From Diphasiastrum complanatum (lineage: Eukaryota > Streptophyta > Lycopodiopsida > Lycopodiales > Lycopodiaceae), in NCBI GenBank assembly GCA_029204225.1, contig CM055097.1:45360050-45424049 (forward strand): a DNA stretch of 64,000 bases, in the 5' to 3' direction. Position numbers and translations under genes: made by a program. The notes beneath the pieces are model-generated. The model saw nothing but the letters and a program-made list of their open reading frames with translations. It ran no database searches and was not told where the DNA came from. Every line of letters starts with the position of its first letter. The stretch's first letter is position 1. Shown piece by piece: positions 45,626-57,606 of this stretch.

Positions 45626-47120
45626 ATGTACAGCTACATAAAATATGGTATACACAATAACTGTGACTATGTTGGCATTCACATTAGATCAAATGTGATA
45701 CAAAAAATTGAAATTAAGTATCATATCAGAGAGATTTTTGGCGCCCAAGCTTTGAAAATAGCAATGGCAAGGAGACCCAGATCTACAGTCGAGTATGTGA
45801 TTCTTTACAATGAGAAAGATGAAGCTGATAACTGGAAGCCAACAAAATATACAAAGAATTCATGGGCATTGCTGCATTTATCATCAAAGGGCAAATTCCA
45901 AAAGAAAAGAGCAAAAATGACGTACAAATCTTATTGGAAAGCAAAAATTTTGGAGTTTAAGACTACCCCGGGAGATCAATCGATATCAGAAGTTTTAGTA
46001 CAACATGTATATATGCATTCAGAAATCAAAGTACATGATATCAATCCTCATGATCATCGAAAATATAATTGTAAGTATATCAAAACATATGCACTCTACA
46101 ACAATCATAGGTGATTTTCTTTATTGATGCTCTTCAGATTACGATTTAAATGCTTCAACATTGTTTTTTTCTTTCGGATTTATATCCATCATGCATAAGT
46201 GAATGGGAGCCAACACAATCACTTGCAGGAATATTGGACGTGATTCACTCTGATGTTGAAAAGCTGCAATATAGAGGAAGAAGTCCAAAGGAACTTGCAG
46301 ATTGTGTATGAATCTTTATATACGCCACATACAGATGGAGGTTTTGGCAAGCTTGAAGCAATTCCATTGCCTAGTTTTCAAAGTGATGAGTGGCCTACTC
46401 CTGACAGTATTATTTATGAATCCTTGATATGCAAGCTACTCATTGATATTAGAAATGCTATGAAGATAAGCACTGGCTCGAAAATTGTTCACCTAAGTTG
46501 GTTTATCTCATTACATATATTTGTTGATTTTTCTCGAGTGCTAGTGTTCGTAGGACACCAACTTTATTTGTTTGCAAGGATTTATCAGATGAGACTTTGT
46601 CAGATCTCATGGATCAAGGCTGGGATAGTAAAATAAATAATGACATAGAATGCAGGATTAAAAAGTCTTCAATGATCTTTCGTTATCATATCAAAAAGCA
46701 AATGCTCAGTCTCACATTTAGCTATCAAAGATACAAGGAAATTGAAGGTACATGGCTATCACTGGATCAAGACTTTGAACTAAATGGTCACACAAACCGA
46801 ATGGAGATAAGCATTATCTACATGAGAAGTATTTGACTATGGTTGAGGTGGAAGAGCATTGGAAGCTTGATTTTATCAGAACAGAGCTCCTGCTATTACA
46901 AACCAATCTACCAACATATTTCAGATTTATCATCAACGGAAGACTCGTAAGTACTTTATGTTTATTGCCATTTTAAAATAGAATAAAATAATTGAAAATG
47001 ACATCATTTACAATTGCGCATTCACTAATATTTGTCATGTCACAGATACAAAAAAGACAGGAGCTGATAACATGCTGCAAAGATCTATCTACAACAATCA
47101 CCATTGTGGGAGAACAATAG
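45626..47120 (+). pseudogene. Gene A1, copy 2
   Basis: The same protein blocks as 26028-27468, with a longer intact first exon: ARRPRSTVEYVILYNEKDE, KRAKMTYKSYWKAKILEF, VLVQHVYMHSEIKVHD and KYNCKYIKTYALYNNH to the donor at about 46110 (AG then GTGATT). The second exon begins near 46181 (DLYPSCISEWEP), and GGFGKLEAIPLPSFQSDEWP is clean. DLSDETLSDLMDQGWDSK keeps the Trp that is a stop in copy 1. A one-base loss near 46820 (IIYNEEYL region) breaks the frame. The last exon ends at TAG 47120, 160 bp from the convergent end of A2. Unknown function. Possible starts are ATG 45626 or 45764 (MARRPRST). Confidence 0.7.
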
Positions 47121-47280
47121 CTTCAAATAAAGTTTAGTAAAAATCTGTATATAGACTCTTTCATTCAATAAATGAAAGCCCATCAGTACATGTATTTTGT
47201 GCTCCTAAATTCATAAAATGGAGCAGCATTTGATATATCAATGTATATTTATCTATGAATTCTATACATGTATTTTTGTT

Positions 47281-49524
47281 CTATGCTATCTGTATTTGTT
47301 CTAATCTTAATTTTGGTATAACTACATCATTCTTTGCACCATCATCAATAACGGGAGGCTGAAACCTTTCCCTAGCTAGTATACTCAAGATAATTTCTTG
47401 TCTGAATCTATACACCTGGCTTGATGTGTACTTAGGAAGTGTAAACTGCAAGATAGAACATTCATATATTAGTAATGGCTAAAAACATCAACAAAATGGA
47501 GAACTAATCATGATTCCAAAAATAAGAATAAACAGAATTTATTACCTTAGAGATATCAACATCTTCCTGAAGGTTAAACCACTCAAAAAATAACTTGGCA
47601 TTGTATAATGTGTACCACCCACAGCTAAATGAATCATTTTGCTGGGGTGACTGCAAAAAAATTCAGCACACAAGAATTCAATTATGAAACAAAATGAATT
47701 AGAATGAAATAAATACATTAGAATACTGATTTCAAAATGCTATTAAGAGAGATAGAATTCACCTCCAAACTGACGATCTGCCAGTTCATGGAATCGGAAA
47801 CATTTGTAGGAATATATTTACTTAAATATAGAAGGTATATATCTACATCCTTATGCGTATTGCTCGCCAAATTCATCTTGACACAAAAACCTTTAATACT
47901 ATTATCTACAGATCTCTTAATAGAAATTAGGTTTAATTGTTTAAACTCTAGTGGTCACTGCAAAATAAGATAGAAATTCCATTAGTTGCAATTCTGAGAA
48001 TATTTTTGTGAAGTTTTTAGCACGTGTGAACTTCATCAGACACCCTACAGGATCTTACTGAGGTGTTGTGATTGCACAAGATTGATCAAAGAATAGTATG
48101 CTTGAAAGATCTAAGGCAAGAGCATAATGGCATACATCTGATGGAAAAATCTAACTCTTCACTATGAGAAATGAATGCTCATAAAATTGCCTAGACATGT
48201 GTAGATCACAGAAACTACTTTGCATGTTGCATGCACTGATTGCATGTGGCTTGCATGCATACAGTAAGACTTTGCATGCTATCAAAACATCTGCATGTCA
48301 TTACAATTGAACCTATCTAACTCAAATTCGAGCTACACTAGAAGGATATGTGCTCAATTCACACTCCTTATATGTACAACATGAAATCTAGTGGAAATTA
48401 TCATGGACATGACCCCAAACTCGAGATAGGAAGATAATATTTTAATAGTCTTCACAATTTCCATTGATAATACCAATGATAAAGCATTAAACATCAAGAA
48501 GCATTTAACATATCTTACTTGGTATGATAAGGCACGACCAGGCATTTTGTTGCTGGTGTGAATCCACTAGTTAGACATTGTGACAATGTGTTGTTATTCT
48601 CCTTGAAGCCCGAAGCAAAAAGTTACTAATCACCAACAATTCATTGGATGAATCTCTTGCAATGTCATATTGCAAGAGTGTAATCCCAGACTCTATCACA
48701 GGATCACTAATAGAAGCCCGTCTATTTTTAAGATCCAAACAATCGACAACTCTATAATTTATACTAAAGTCAATTTTCTCTATTCTAAAACAAAATGGAG
48801 TACCAACTCTATCTACAACATTGGCTATGTTCTTCTCAAATTTAAGATAATCATCGGAATCTATATATGTATAAAGATTTGAAGGAGCAGGAGGAGGTGG
48901 ATGAGTAGTATCTACAAGAATTATAGGAACCAAAATCGATGTAGCTATATTTACAATCTTATCTAGGGCAACATTATCTACATTTGCATCCGAGTTAGGC
49001 TTCGCAAAGTCGGTGGGATCTACCCTCCTTACTTTCTTCGGGGCTCTCTTGGGGGCTGCCTGCTTCCTAGGATGCTTGGTAGGAAGATCAGTCCTATCTA
49101 GAGGAACAAGTCTGGAAGCAGCAGGATGAGACATGTATAACTTGCAAAATCTCTCCCTCATTCTCATCAATAACTAAAAGTCCTTAGGCATTATGGTGAC
49201 TCTCTTAGAATGAATAGCAAGCAAACATAAATCTTCAAAAAAAAGGCTCATATAGTCCTCAACAGCTTCTTGAAGGCACTGGAGAGCAGAGGGTGTGAAT
49301 CTAACAAGCTGACCAAGATCATTTCTAGTTATGTGACAGACGACATGGTAGAATGGAGCTCTAGGAATCAACAGAGCGGTTGATCTCTTCTACTTAGGAA
49401 TGTGATAGAGCCACATGCTGCGGTTGTGCCTTCTAGATCTAGCCGGAGTTGTAATGGCAACCGTAGGAGTTGAGGATGAACCAGCAGAGAAGAAATCCCT
49501 CCTTGTCTGCTTTCTCCTATCCAT
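47281..49524 (-). pseudogene. Gene A2: histone H3-Ulp1-like protease fusion, copy 2
   Basis: ATG 49524 begins MDRRKQTRR. The H3 fold is recognisable: PRAPF, FTPSALQCLQEAVEDY, FEDLCLLAIHSKRVTIMPKD (even closer to canonical H3 than copy 1). The linker has KHPRKQAAPKRAPKKVRR, a basic stretch that could be a nuclear signal, and PPPPAPSN. Protease part: LDLKNRRASISDPVIESG, a frameshift near 48605, NDH-stop at the HW site, CVKMNL, QQND..S.CGWY near 47645, and the last exon FTLPKYTSSQVY to TAG 47281. Stops: TAG at Tyr45 (next residue Gln46 is Lys) and TAG at Gln117, both intact in copy 1. The TAG at the HW site is shared. The gene is therefore real and ancestral but dead here. Confidence 0.85.
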
Positions 49525-50374
49525 GGACGTATACTCAGGGATATTGCACTTGTGCGTGACAAAGAGGATAAGAAGGGGAGGATTAGGAAGCATTCGCAGA
49601 TGAGCTGTATGTACAAAAATAATGTACGGTATATTGGACATGTGCGAGCCAAATATAAGAGAGATCGTTGAATATAGAAGAGAGGCACACAAGTCCGATA
49701 TGAGGAGACATGTAGGCAGAAATATCGGACCTGTGTGCATGGAATGCAGTAGGGAGAATATCGATTATGAAGGTGGCGCACAAGTGCGATATGCGGAGCG
49801 AAAAAAAAAGTGAAAAAAATTCATCGAAGTTTGTGATTTTATATCGCAGTTCGCACGTGTGAAAGAACGTCCTGTCACATGTGCAAGTCGTCTAGTCATC
49901 AACATGTGGTGACAAGTCAACGAATGATCATTCGACACATGTCAATTTGTCATTTCACACATGTGAGATTGTACGGCCAAATGCGAGAGCGACACGTGTT
50001 GTCCATCCCACTAATGAGCACGAAATACCTTGTGTCATTTCACACGTGTCCAGGTGTCACCTCACACGTGCCAATGCCTGCAGACCAATCAAGAATGAAC
50101 ACGTGTCCATTGACCGTTGACCGCACATGTGAAAATTCAGTATAAAAGGCACGAAATACGATTAATTTTTTACTTTTTTCTTTCTCGAAATTCACAGCAT
50201 ATCGCTCTTGTGTGCGCGTTTTGTTGTCCATTTTATTCATCGATCCCTACTTGCGCACAAGTGCGATATTCAGTTGCTACCTATCGTACATATCCCTCTT
50301 CTGCGTGATCTTTATAGTTAGTTTTGTTTCATTTTGTCTCGCTTGCACACAGGTGTGATATCTGCCGTAGTGCC
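49525..50374. promoter_or_regulatory. Bidirectional promoter between A2 and A3, copy 2
   Basis: Repeats the copy 1 layout: palindrome GCGCACAAGTGCGATAT at 49776 and at 50253, a weaker form near 50346 (GCACACAGGTGTGATAT), several GTGCG words on the A2 side, ACACGTGT boxes near 49995, 50042, 50066 and 50098, TTGACC at 50110 and TATAAAAGG near 50140. Preservation of these words in both diverged copies supports function. Confidence 0.65.
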
Positions 50375-51879
50375 ATGGCCTCTTCCTCAGGATCTACACA
50401 AGATTTGGGCCTAAGTTCATTTTTTACTGAATTTGGGATTACTGAAAATCTAGACTACTTCCACAGCCTATTCAGGCCATATTTACATGTTTTTAAGACT
50501 GCACAACCAAATTTTGACGTATTTTATGAACATTATGTTAGCATTTCAGGGATATACTCAGTAAGCATGTTATCTCCATAGGTTCACTCTCGTACATGCA
50601 TTATAATGATCTTGTTCATTTCTTCTCAGCTTTCGGACATTGACTAGATAGAATGCTCACCAAATTATTTGATTTTTTAAAAGCAGTTCAATGTGTTCTT
50701 ATTGCAACAAGAAATGTCGATTGGTTGAATACCAGAGTGGTTTCGTACTTTTCCTATTAGTTCAGATCTCGGATGATGAGGAAGTTTCTGTTGATGACCC
50801 TCCTAGTGCATCATCCTCTGTTCAGTCATCTATTAAGGATATCAGTCACTTCCTAATCGACACCCCTGATAAGAATAGTGACTTTATTGATGTAAATATT
50901 GATGTGCTCCGGGATTCTTTTATTGGCCAAAATACATCTGCTGATGAATCGATCCCTATAGAGGAGTCTAAATGTCCTTTCAATTTGTCAGTATACTATA
51001 TAAATGACGATGTATATTTTACTACAGCTGATTTATGTCAGTTTTTTTGACTATCGTGAAGATGAGGTTCTATGTTTATTATTTGGCACAATTTCTGAAT
51101 TCTCCGACTTTGTAGATTTTGAAACAAATGACCTTGTTGCCGAAATTGATTATGATGATGAGGAGGGACTTATGACCGGTGAAGAGTGCTTGACTAAGAC
51201 TTTATCAAATATTGCTAAGGATGGACGAGGCAGAATTCATGGCATTTCAATCCCAGATGGGCTTCCCTCGTCCATCGTTAATGCATTTCACAGATAATTC
51301 TACTTCAATAGGTGGTCATTATATTGATCATCCTGATCTGGTTGCTGCTGATGATGAAGAATGTGTAACTGTTTGAACTTTCTTGCATTAGAATGTTTTT
51401 AATCATTGAATGTGTTTTTGCTAACATATTTTCTATTGCAGGATGCTCTCATAATTGATGATTTTGCTGCGAGACGAGGTGGTTTCAGACAACACGCATT
51501 CTCCTTCCAAAGGGATAGTGGACTTGGCCACTATCTTAGGCATTTCCTGAAGAATGAGATCTGTATTGCTCATTCGATGCGGAGCCTAGTTGGGGAGAGT
51601 CTGATAATGGCACTTAAAGCTTTATCATTTTATCTAGGAGGACATAAATTTGTTAAGACAAATAAGATCATTTTTGTCAAAAGATCTTATGTTTTAAACA
51701 TTCTAGGTTTTACTGATGGGAATGTTCCTTTAAGGAGCTCCCATTATTCATTGTACTCTACTTATATTGAACTTAGTGGAAATAAGGAGAATGAACATCT
51801 ATTAGATGCATACTCTAGCAGAGAATTTCTTCATGACAATACTGCCATAGAATCTGACACACAAGCTGATGATGAATAG
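50375..51879 (+). pseudogene. Gene A3, copy 2 (full 3' end)
   Basis: ATG 50375 gives MASSSGSTQDLGLSSFFTEF, without the early stop of copy 1. CSYCNKKCRLVEYQS is near 50692. Acidic stretches follow, with a frameshift near 51040 (poly-T). Exon 1 ends near EEC at 51366 and exon 2 starts at 51442. Exon 2 is intact to TAG 51877-51879 and supplies the C-terminus absent from copy 1: IIFVKRSYVLNILGF, SSHYSLYSTYIELSG, and an acidic end DTQADDE. Frameshifts also occur near 50550 and 50640. I do not recognise the family. Confidence 0.7.
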
Positions 51880-52382
51880 TGGGCACTTTGTATTTTGTTA
51901 TAATACAATCAATACATTTACATTGAGTATTTCTCCTCTCTCTTATTCTATGAATTTGCATGCAATTCTGAACATGTCACATATTTACATTGAGTATTTC
52001 TCCTCTCTTGTTCAATGAATTTGCAAGCAATTCCGAACATGTCATGATTTGATGACAATGATGATTGAATGTCTTTGTTATCTTCTACTCAACAATCATC
52101 TAATTTTCTCTTCCTATATGAACTTGCATGCTTTTCTAAAGTTGTTGTATTGTGTGGACTTTGTTATATATCGACTATGAACTCTGCGGTAGAACCACTT
52201 AAACAATTGACAAATGTAATTTCATTTTTCATTGGTTCCTCCATGTTGTGTATTTCGATAAAATGCTGCTTGTGCTTGCCAATGTGACTTCTCCATCCCT
52301 TGTGATGACCATACACTCAAGCTTCCATATGTGTTTGCAAAAAATGCTATATGATCTCTTAGTATGTGCTGCATATGTCAAA
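51880..52382. other. Spacer after A3 with a 65-bp tandem duplication
   Basis: ATTTACATTGAGTATTTCTC followed by CTCT..., then GAATTTGCATGCAATTCYGA and ACATGTCA, occurs twice in tandem (about 51918-52044). The rest is AT-rich with no gene. It holds the unresolved join between the A arm and the inverted B arm. Confidence 0.6.
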
Positions 52383-54597
52383 CATTAGAGGAGTTCTCAA
52401 TATCAAAAAGACCCTTTAAGGAATGCCATGTAGGATATAGAAAAATATCAAAAAAAAAAAAATTGTTTATTTGCTTGTCCCCACCACTCCCGAGGCCTCC
52501 CCAACTCCCAATGATCTAACCATAGTGTCTATAGTCACAGTTAAGAGTTGTAAACAGTTCACAGTATAACTTGACTAAATTCAAAAATATTCCCTCCATT
52601 GGTTACGAAAAGGGCAATATTTTCATTGGATCTAGAATATGACCGCCATCCCCAAATTTGAATCAGAAAAAATTGCAAAATGTTTACATATGCATTCCTT
52701 CCACGATAATGGAAATATGGGTGCCATCTCCAATTATGAATGCCATCATCACCTTGGAATGGAAATATGAGGGCCAACTACCTATTGGAATGCAAAAATG
52801 ACCGGCATTTCCAAATTTGAATCAAGCATACAAGCATGGAGATTGGATTGATCGTACATAGTATATAATATAATCAAAGATGAGTATTTTGTTTTGCTTC
52901 ATAGAATCTGGTCATACTACTTTGATGCAACTGATTACTCTATTGTTTTTTTGATGATGACATTGTATCATCTACATGTGGATATCCCTATTGATTTGGC
53001 ACCTTTGCAGAGAAGAGGAGGCAAAGGAATTTAAATATCTGCTGAGGATCGTTCCCGTTATAGGGCAGAAGGAAAAAAAAAACTTGGATTTGTGGATAGA
53101 TGGAACATTAATCCACAAGATCCAAGCACTTTGACACATCCCACATTCTCTTCAATAACTCATTTAGTTACATGGATATGCAATGGGCATAGTGGATCAC
53201 TAGGATATTGTGAAAGATTGCAGAACCATAGAAAACAACTTTATATGAATAAAGTTCACTTTTTAGAAGGTGGATTAATTCGGATATCCTCTTATCGTCA
53301 GAATAGAGATTGTCATCTCCAAAAGACGTTCGAAGAAAATGAACAACTTAAAAAAAATAATGAATCATTACAAAAGATAATAATCAATATCAAATCAGAA
53401 CTAGAGCAAATGCAATCAGTCTTAGAGTATATTTATATTGAAAACTTACAATTACTGAAGGACGTGAATTTGGCAAAGACAAAGGCTGAAAGTAAGAAGC
53501 GAAAGCGACAAAGTTGCAAAGATATTCAAACGCTTTCAAAAGGAGGTTATCAAAATAGAAGGATCCGTGCATTCAAGTAAGCATATTCTAATTTTTGTAA
53601 GTTTTTCAATGACATTTGGATTTAATCTCAGCTATGGTGATATTCTGTTAACTATCTGTTTTTTTTGCAGATTTGCATTAGTAGCTCCTCGGAATATTAA
53701 AGACAATGCTTCACTAGGAATGTCATTGGGCACAATATTGACTTGCAAATCCACTGAGCATATCATGATGAACAATAGGAGTTCAAATGTAAAGTGTAAA
53801 ATAGCAGAGACTTTGATGGTGGACATTCAAAATTTTCAGATAAGACTATAGTTCAGGGTGCTTGTGATTTTGCAGGTATTAGTAGGAAAGCATATGCAAC
53901 AATATTTAAACTAATTAGAGAAGCTTTTAAGCAAGTTCAAATTAGAAAAGTCCCAATCTCTAGGACATATCACTTGAAGAAAGAGAGAGGTACATTAAAC
54001 ATAGGTATGCATAAGATCACTGGAACTCCATTTCATATTGAGGAGGTGTATGAAACTTATGGAAGATCGATATTCTATAATTCATCAAACAACTTATTTG
54101 TTGATCTAAATTACTTGTTGAGATACATCGTCACATTCTATGATATAACCTATGAAAAGGTGAATGGCAAAATAATCATAGTACTTAAGTTAGATGAGTT
54201 AGAAATTGTGAAAGGGCAGAAGATGGAGAGGGTTAGTATAACTCTCATGAATGGTGCTCTATCACAAACAGAGAACCAAGAAGATTTTAGATTCAGTGTC
54301 CAGTCAGAAAATGATATATGTTGGTTGGCAGCGTTTCAGGTAACTAGCCTCATTATTACATTACACTGTCATTGAATAGTATTAATTCATTGTAAACGAA
54401 GTCTGATTAATTCTTTTGGATAGGCGCTGAAGGAAGATCATGATATATTATCATGGATATTCTCAAGGACATCTTATCCTAGGATCATCAAGGACCATAT
54501 GGATGGAGGACTTCTCAAGATTCCAAGAGTTGGAGACTTCAATGTTGAATGGCACTTAGCAGGTGATTTGACAACATTGAAATGTATGTATAGTTAA
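52383..54597 (+). mobile_element. TIR element, copy 2, B arm (inverted)
   Basis: Starts CATTAGAGGAGTTCTCAATA and corresponds to the reverse complement of 31526-33274, extending about 450 bp beyond the junction of copy 1. In copy 1 this arm points inward from the right end. Here its terminus points left, toward the A arm. So either the arm was inverted, or it is the left end of a separate truncated insertion. Confidence 0.8.
52954..54597 (+). pseudogene. Gene B, copy 2 (most complete)
   Basis: Exon 1 (52954-53576) starts MMTLYHLHVDIPIDLAPLQ and contains ICNGHSGSLGYCERLQ, a coiled coil (LKKNNESLQKIIINIKSELE) and a basic end (SKKRKRQSCK). Exon 2 (53671-54339) has SLGTILTCKSTE, KAYATIFKLIREAFKQVQI, NNLFVDLNYLLRYIVTFYDI, VLKLDELEIVKGQKMERVSI and QSENDICWLAAFQ. 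Exon 3 (from 54424) has EDHDILSWIFSRTSYP, VGDFNVEWHLAGDLTTLKCM and a stop at 54595, probably where the arm is truncated. Defects: a stop near 53030, a frameshift around the poly-A near 53075, and a frameshift near 53835. Three genomic copies with conserved introns make it a true gene. A transposase role is likely by position but not shown by motif. Confidence 0.7.
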
Positions 54598-55691
54598 GAA
54601 AACACCCGACCGGATCAATCACCACAGCACAACATCAAGTGCAACAAGACAAGACAACAGAATTGCTCTCCACAAACTGTATATTCAACTGATAAGTAAG
54701 TACAAAGATAAAGCTACTTAAAAAGCACTCAAAGGGCTCATACCCAATACTTCCACAATACATAAGTTACTATAAGAGCAAGGCACACAAAGCTCACACA
54801 ATTTAAAGCTCACAAAGTCCATATTGGCCCTAGTGTGTATATTGATTCCCCCTTGCTATAAGCAGTGCTGAAATTGACATTTAGTGTTGACCTTTATGCA
54901 ATTTTGACATGATGTCTATACATTTTTACTACTAATTTTAAGTATCAGTGGCATAAAGGGCATTATGCCCTAGATGCCCATTGGCTTCGGAGCATAAGCC
55001 AATTTATAGATGACAAATCTCCAACAAAAATTTGTCATGGCATTTCATTTTGCATTTGTAAATTGCATGGGATTATGCAAAGAGAGTAGTTCCTCATAAA
55101 TATACAAGTTACAAAGTCATTGTTGTTTTGCGTGGATTTCATGATTTGTGTGAGCCCACTACTGCGACTAGAGTGGTGATGCTTAATACGCTGATCTAGC
55201 CCACTCTCATCTAGTGGTGGAAATGCCTCCATGACAATGAAAAACCATGATGGCATCTATTCTAGAGTTGGATGAGGGTGGGCACTATTCATGGTTAAGT
55301 ATTATGAGTGGCATATTGTGCATCATGTATATAAGGGCCATTCTAGACGAGCATCAAGTACCTTGGCCTAGCCCTTTCACTTGTCGCCCATTTTTGAACC
55401 TTGGCAAGTGACAAGCAATGGACCACCCTCATTTCAGACTTGGTTGGTAAGTGCCAAATGGAGGGCTACAATTCGATTGGCTAATTCGAATCCCTATCAT
55501 ATGATTGGTCCATTTTTCTTAACTTGCCCTTGACAGCACAACATGCTAGGCAATGCCCTTGACAACTCAACATGCTAGGCAATGCCCCAAGTCAAAGAAA
55601 TGGGCTTGAGTTGCCCCTATGTGGCAAGCGTCCCATGCCACTTCATAATGGCATCTCAGCACAAGTTTGAAAGCGGGGGATACTCATTTTT
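54598..55691. other. Spacer, no gene seen
   Basis: No coding signal. ATTTGTCATC/CAAATCTCCAACAAAAATTTG near 55010 and a GACAGCACAACATGCTAGGCAATGCCC duplication near 55535-55585 (split here as GACARCWCAACATGCTAG, then GCAATGCCC) are local repeats only. Confidence 0.5.
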
Positions 55692-56150
55692 TCTCCTTGG
55701 ACCAATGGGAGAATTTCACTTTGAATGAGGGAAGTGCTAGGCAGTGTAATCTGAGACGACTCGAAGACCATGAACGATTCTAGTCATAAGATGGGGGTGA
55801 TGGATTTAAATCACAAGATGAGAGTGAAATCTTTCTTGCAACTTTCACTTTCAATTAGGAATATAATTTTTTCCCTGGACCAATGGAAGAACGTCATTTT
55901 GAATTTGGGACTTGCCAGGGAGTGTAATCTTGAACGACCCTAAGACCATGAAGGATTCTAAATCAGGGGATGAGGGTGACCTATTTAAATCACAAGATGA
56001 GAGTGGAACCTTTCTTGCAAGTGTCGCTTTCAATTAGGAATATAACTTTCTCCCTGGATTTCAATTAGGAATATAATTTTCTCCCTGGACCAATGGGAGA
56101 ACTTCATTTTGAATTTGGGACTTGCGAGGGAGTGTAATCAATTAGGAATA
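55692..56150. repeat. Tandem repeat, period about 180 bp
   Basis: CTGGACCAATGG.AGAA starts units near 55693, 55872 and 56082. Each unit continues CATTTTGAATTTGGGA, AGTGTAATC, GACCATGA, TCACAAGATGAGAGTG and TTTCAATTAGGAATATAA. The third unit is preceded by a 31-bp partial duplication (TTTCAATTAGGAATATAA). It ends about 400 bp before the MOSC exon. Confidence 0.8.
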
Positions 56151-56566
56151 TCCCTCATTAATCCACCTCACATAGAGTCAATCACTCTCACATTCTCAAT
56201 TATAAATAGAGTCACTCTCAATTTGGAATATTGCAAAGTTACTCAGCTCTCACATTCTCAAATAGGAAGAGTGGCACTTGACTATAAGCTAAAGCCATGT
56301 ACTATTTCTTTAGTGTTTGTTTGCTCCATCCAACTTTTGGTAGCAACAAAATCATTGAGCTTGGCTTTGGCAGGCTGTCGATCGATGCCAATAATTATTC
56401 CCATATAATTGAACTGTATCTATTCTATTCATCGGTAATAATGCAGCTCATGGATAGCGACTTCGCATTGTCGGGGGCAGAAAAGAAGAAGAAGAAGATG
56501 GAACATGAAAGGTATGAAGAAAGAAAGATTGGGTTTCTGTTTAGGAGTGAGTGAGGTTGCACAAAG

Positions 56567-56809
56567 ATGTCGTCGGCTCAAGGATTTTGGCCCATCGGAT
56601 GGCTCAAGAAGTGGATCGATTATAACAGCAACAATGCATGTGATGCCTCAAAGAAAGAAGAAGATGGGATTGGAGCAGAAGAGAATGAGGATGTAAATGA
56701 AGTGGCAGCAGCAGGGGAATGTGTGGCCACTGTCTCGGGTATTTACATTTATCCTGTGAAGTCCTGTGGCAGAATTTCTCTATCGCATGCTCAAGTTGTG
56801 CACAAACAG
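56567..56809 (+). CDS. MOSC-domain protein, first exon only
   Basis: ATG 56567 opens 81 codons: an N-terminal MSSAQGFWPIGWLKKWID, an acidic spacer (KKEEDGIGAEENEDVNE), then VATVSGIYIYPVKSCGRISL, the start of the MOSC N-terminal beta-barrel domain. Plant members relate to the mitochondrial amidoxime-reducing component, a molybdenum-cofactor enzyme reducing N-hydroxylated compounds. The exon ends CACAAACAG and GTTGGTTT is a good donor, at a position where plant genes of this family are split. No next exon is recognisable in the following 7 kb, so either the intron is very long and filled with transposons, or this is an exon fragment. It is the best host-gene candidate in the window. Confidence 0.75.
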
Positions 56810-57600
56810 GTTGGTTTATTTTGTGTTTATAGTTGAATCTGTTCTGTTTGCATTAAGAATCATGTGTTTTCTAGCAGGTCCAGTTATTTTCTATCTTGAC
56901 AACTTTAGTCCCGTGTTGATTTTCTAGAGGCAGTGTATTTAGGAACTAGATAATGTGGGCTTAGAGACATATCATGGAAATTATAGGAAAGTCTTCTCAT
57001 CCAGCTGTGGTAGCGCAAGACAAGAGTACCATGGCTCGACGAGAGACGTGCTGTAATTCCCATATATCAAGAGTACATATTATCAAGCTTAAATGTGTTG
57101 CGAAAATGGTGCCCAAAAATTCTCTGAGGAGGTTGAAAGATTCCATCCAATGGGGCTCTATAGTTTAAAATTCCATCCAGGAGTGATCCATATTTTCAAA
57201 TTATATCCACGAGGCCTTTGTATTTTCAAATTCAATCCTTGTGGGCTTCATGTTTTAGATGCTAAAAATCACAACCATTGAGCAATGAAAAAATCAAGGC
57301 TGAATGCACATTGGATAATGAGGACCAGCTTGCGTGATCTACCACCCAATCATGTAAAATTTGAACTGACACATAATAACGATTCAGTGCATAGCATATG
57401 CTACACTTAGCGCATTTATGTTGGAGTGTTCTCTTGTCGTCCATGTGCATATCCAGCAGCAGAATTTGAAAAAATTCTTTTAGCTTATTGTGATCATCGC
57501 CAGCGATGAAGAGCTCATTGGAAGCTGCGAAGAGTTCGCGAAGAGAACTCTTCATATGTTAACGGCACAACTATTTACGTTTTGTTGTATGAGAGACAAC
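56810..57600. other. Putative MOSC intron, no exon seen
   Basis: Follows the splice donor at 56810. It contains a local duplication in which AAATTCCATCCAGGAGTGATCC-like text repeats three times (57167-57255) as ATTYCATCCAGGAGTG, ATATCCACGAGGCCT and CAATCCTTGTGGGCTTC. No MOSC continuation. Confidence 0.5.
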
Positions 57601-57606
57601 ATGGCT

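Larger units (their letters stand above)
45297..52382 (+). mobile_element. TIR element, copy 2, A arm
   Basis: Starts CATTAGAGGAGTTCCAAAAT (a diverged TIR) and parallels 25632-31525 throughout at roughly nine bases in ten. It carries A1, A2, the bidirectional promoter and A3. It extends about 370 bp further into A3 than copy 1, reaching the A3 stop at 51879. After that comes about 500 bp of spacer, then the B arm in the opposite relative orientation to copy 1. The right boundary of this arm within 51880-52382 is not defined. Insertion was into a copia gag. Confidence 0.8.
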
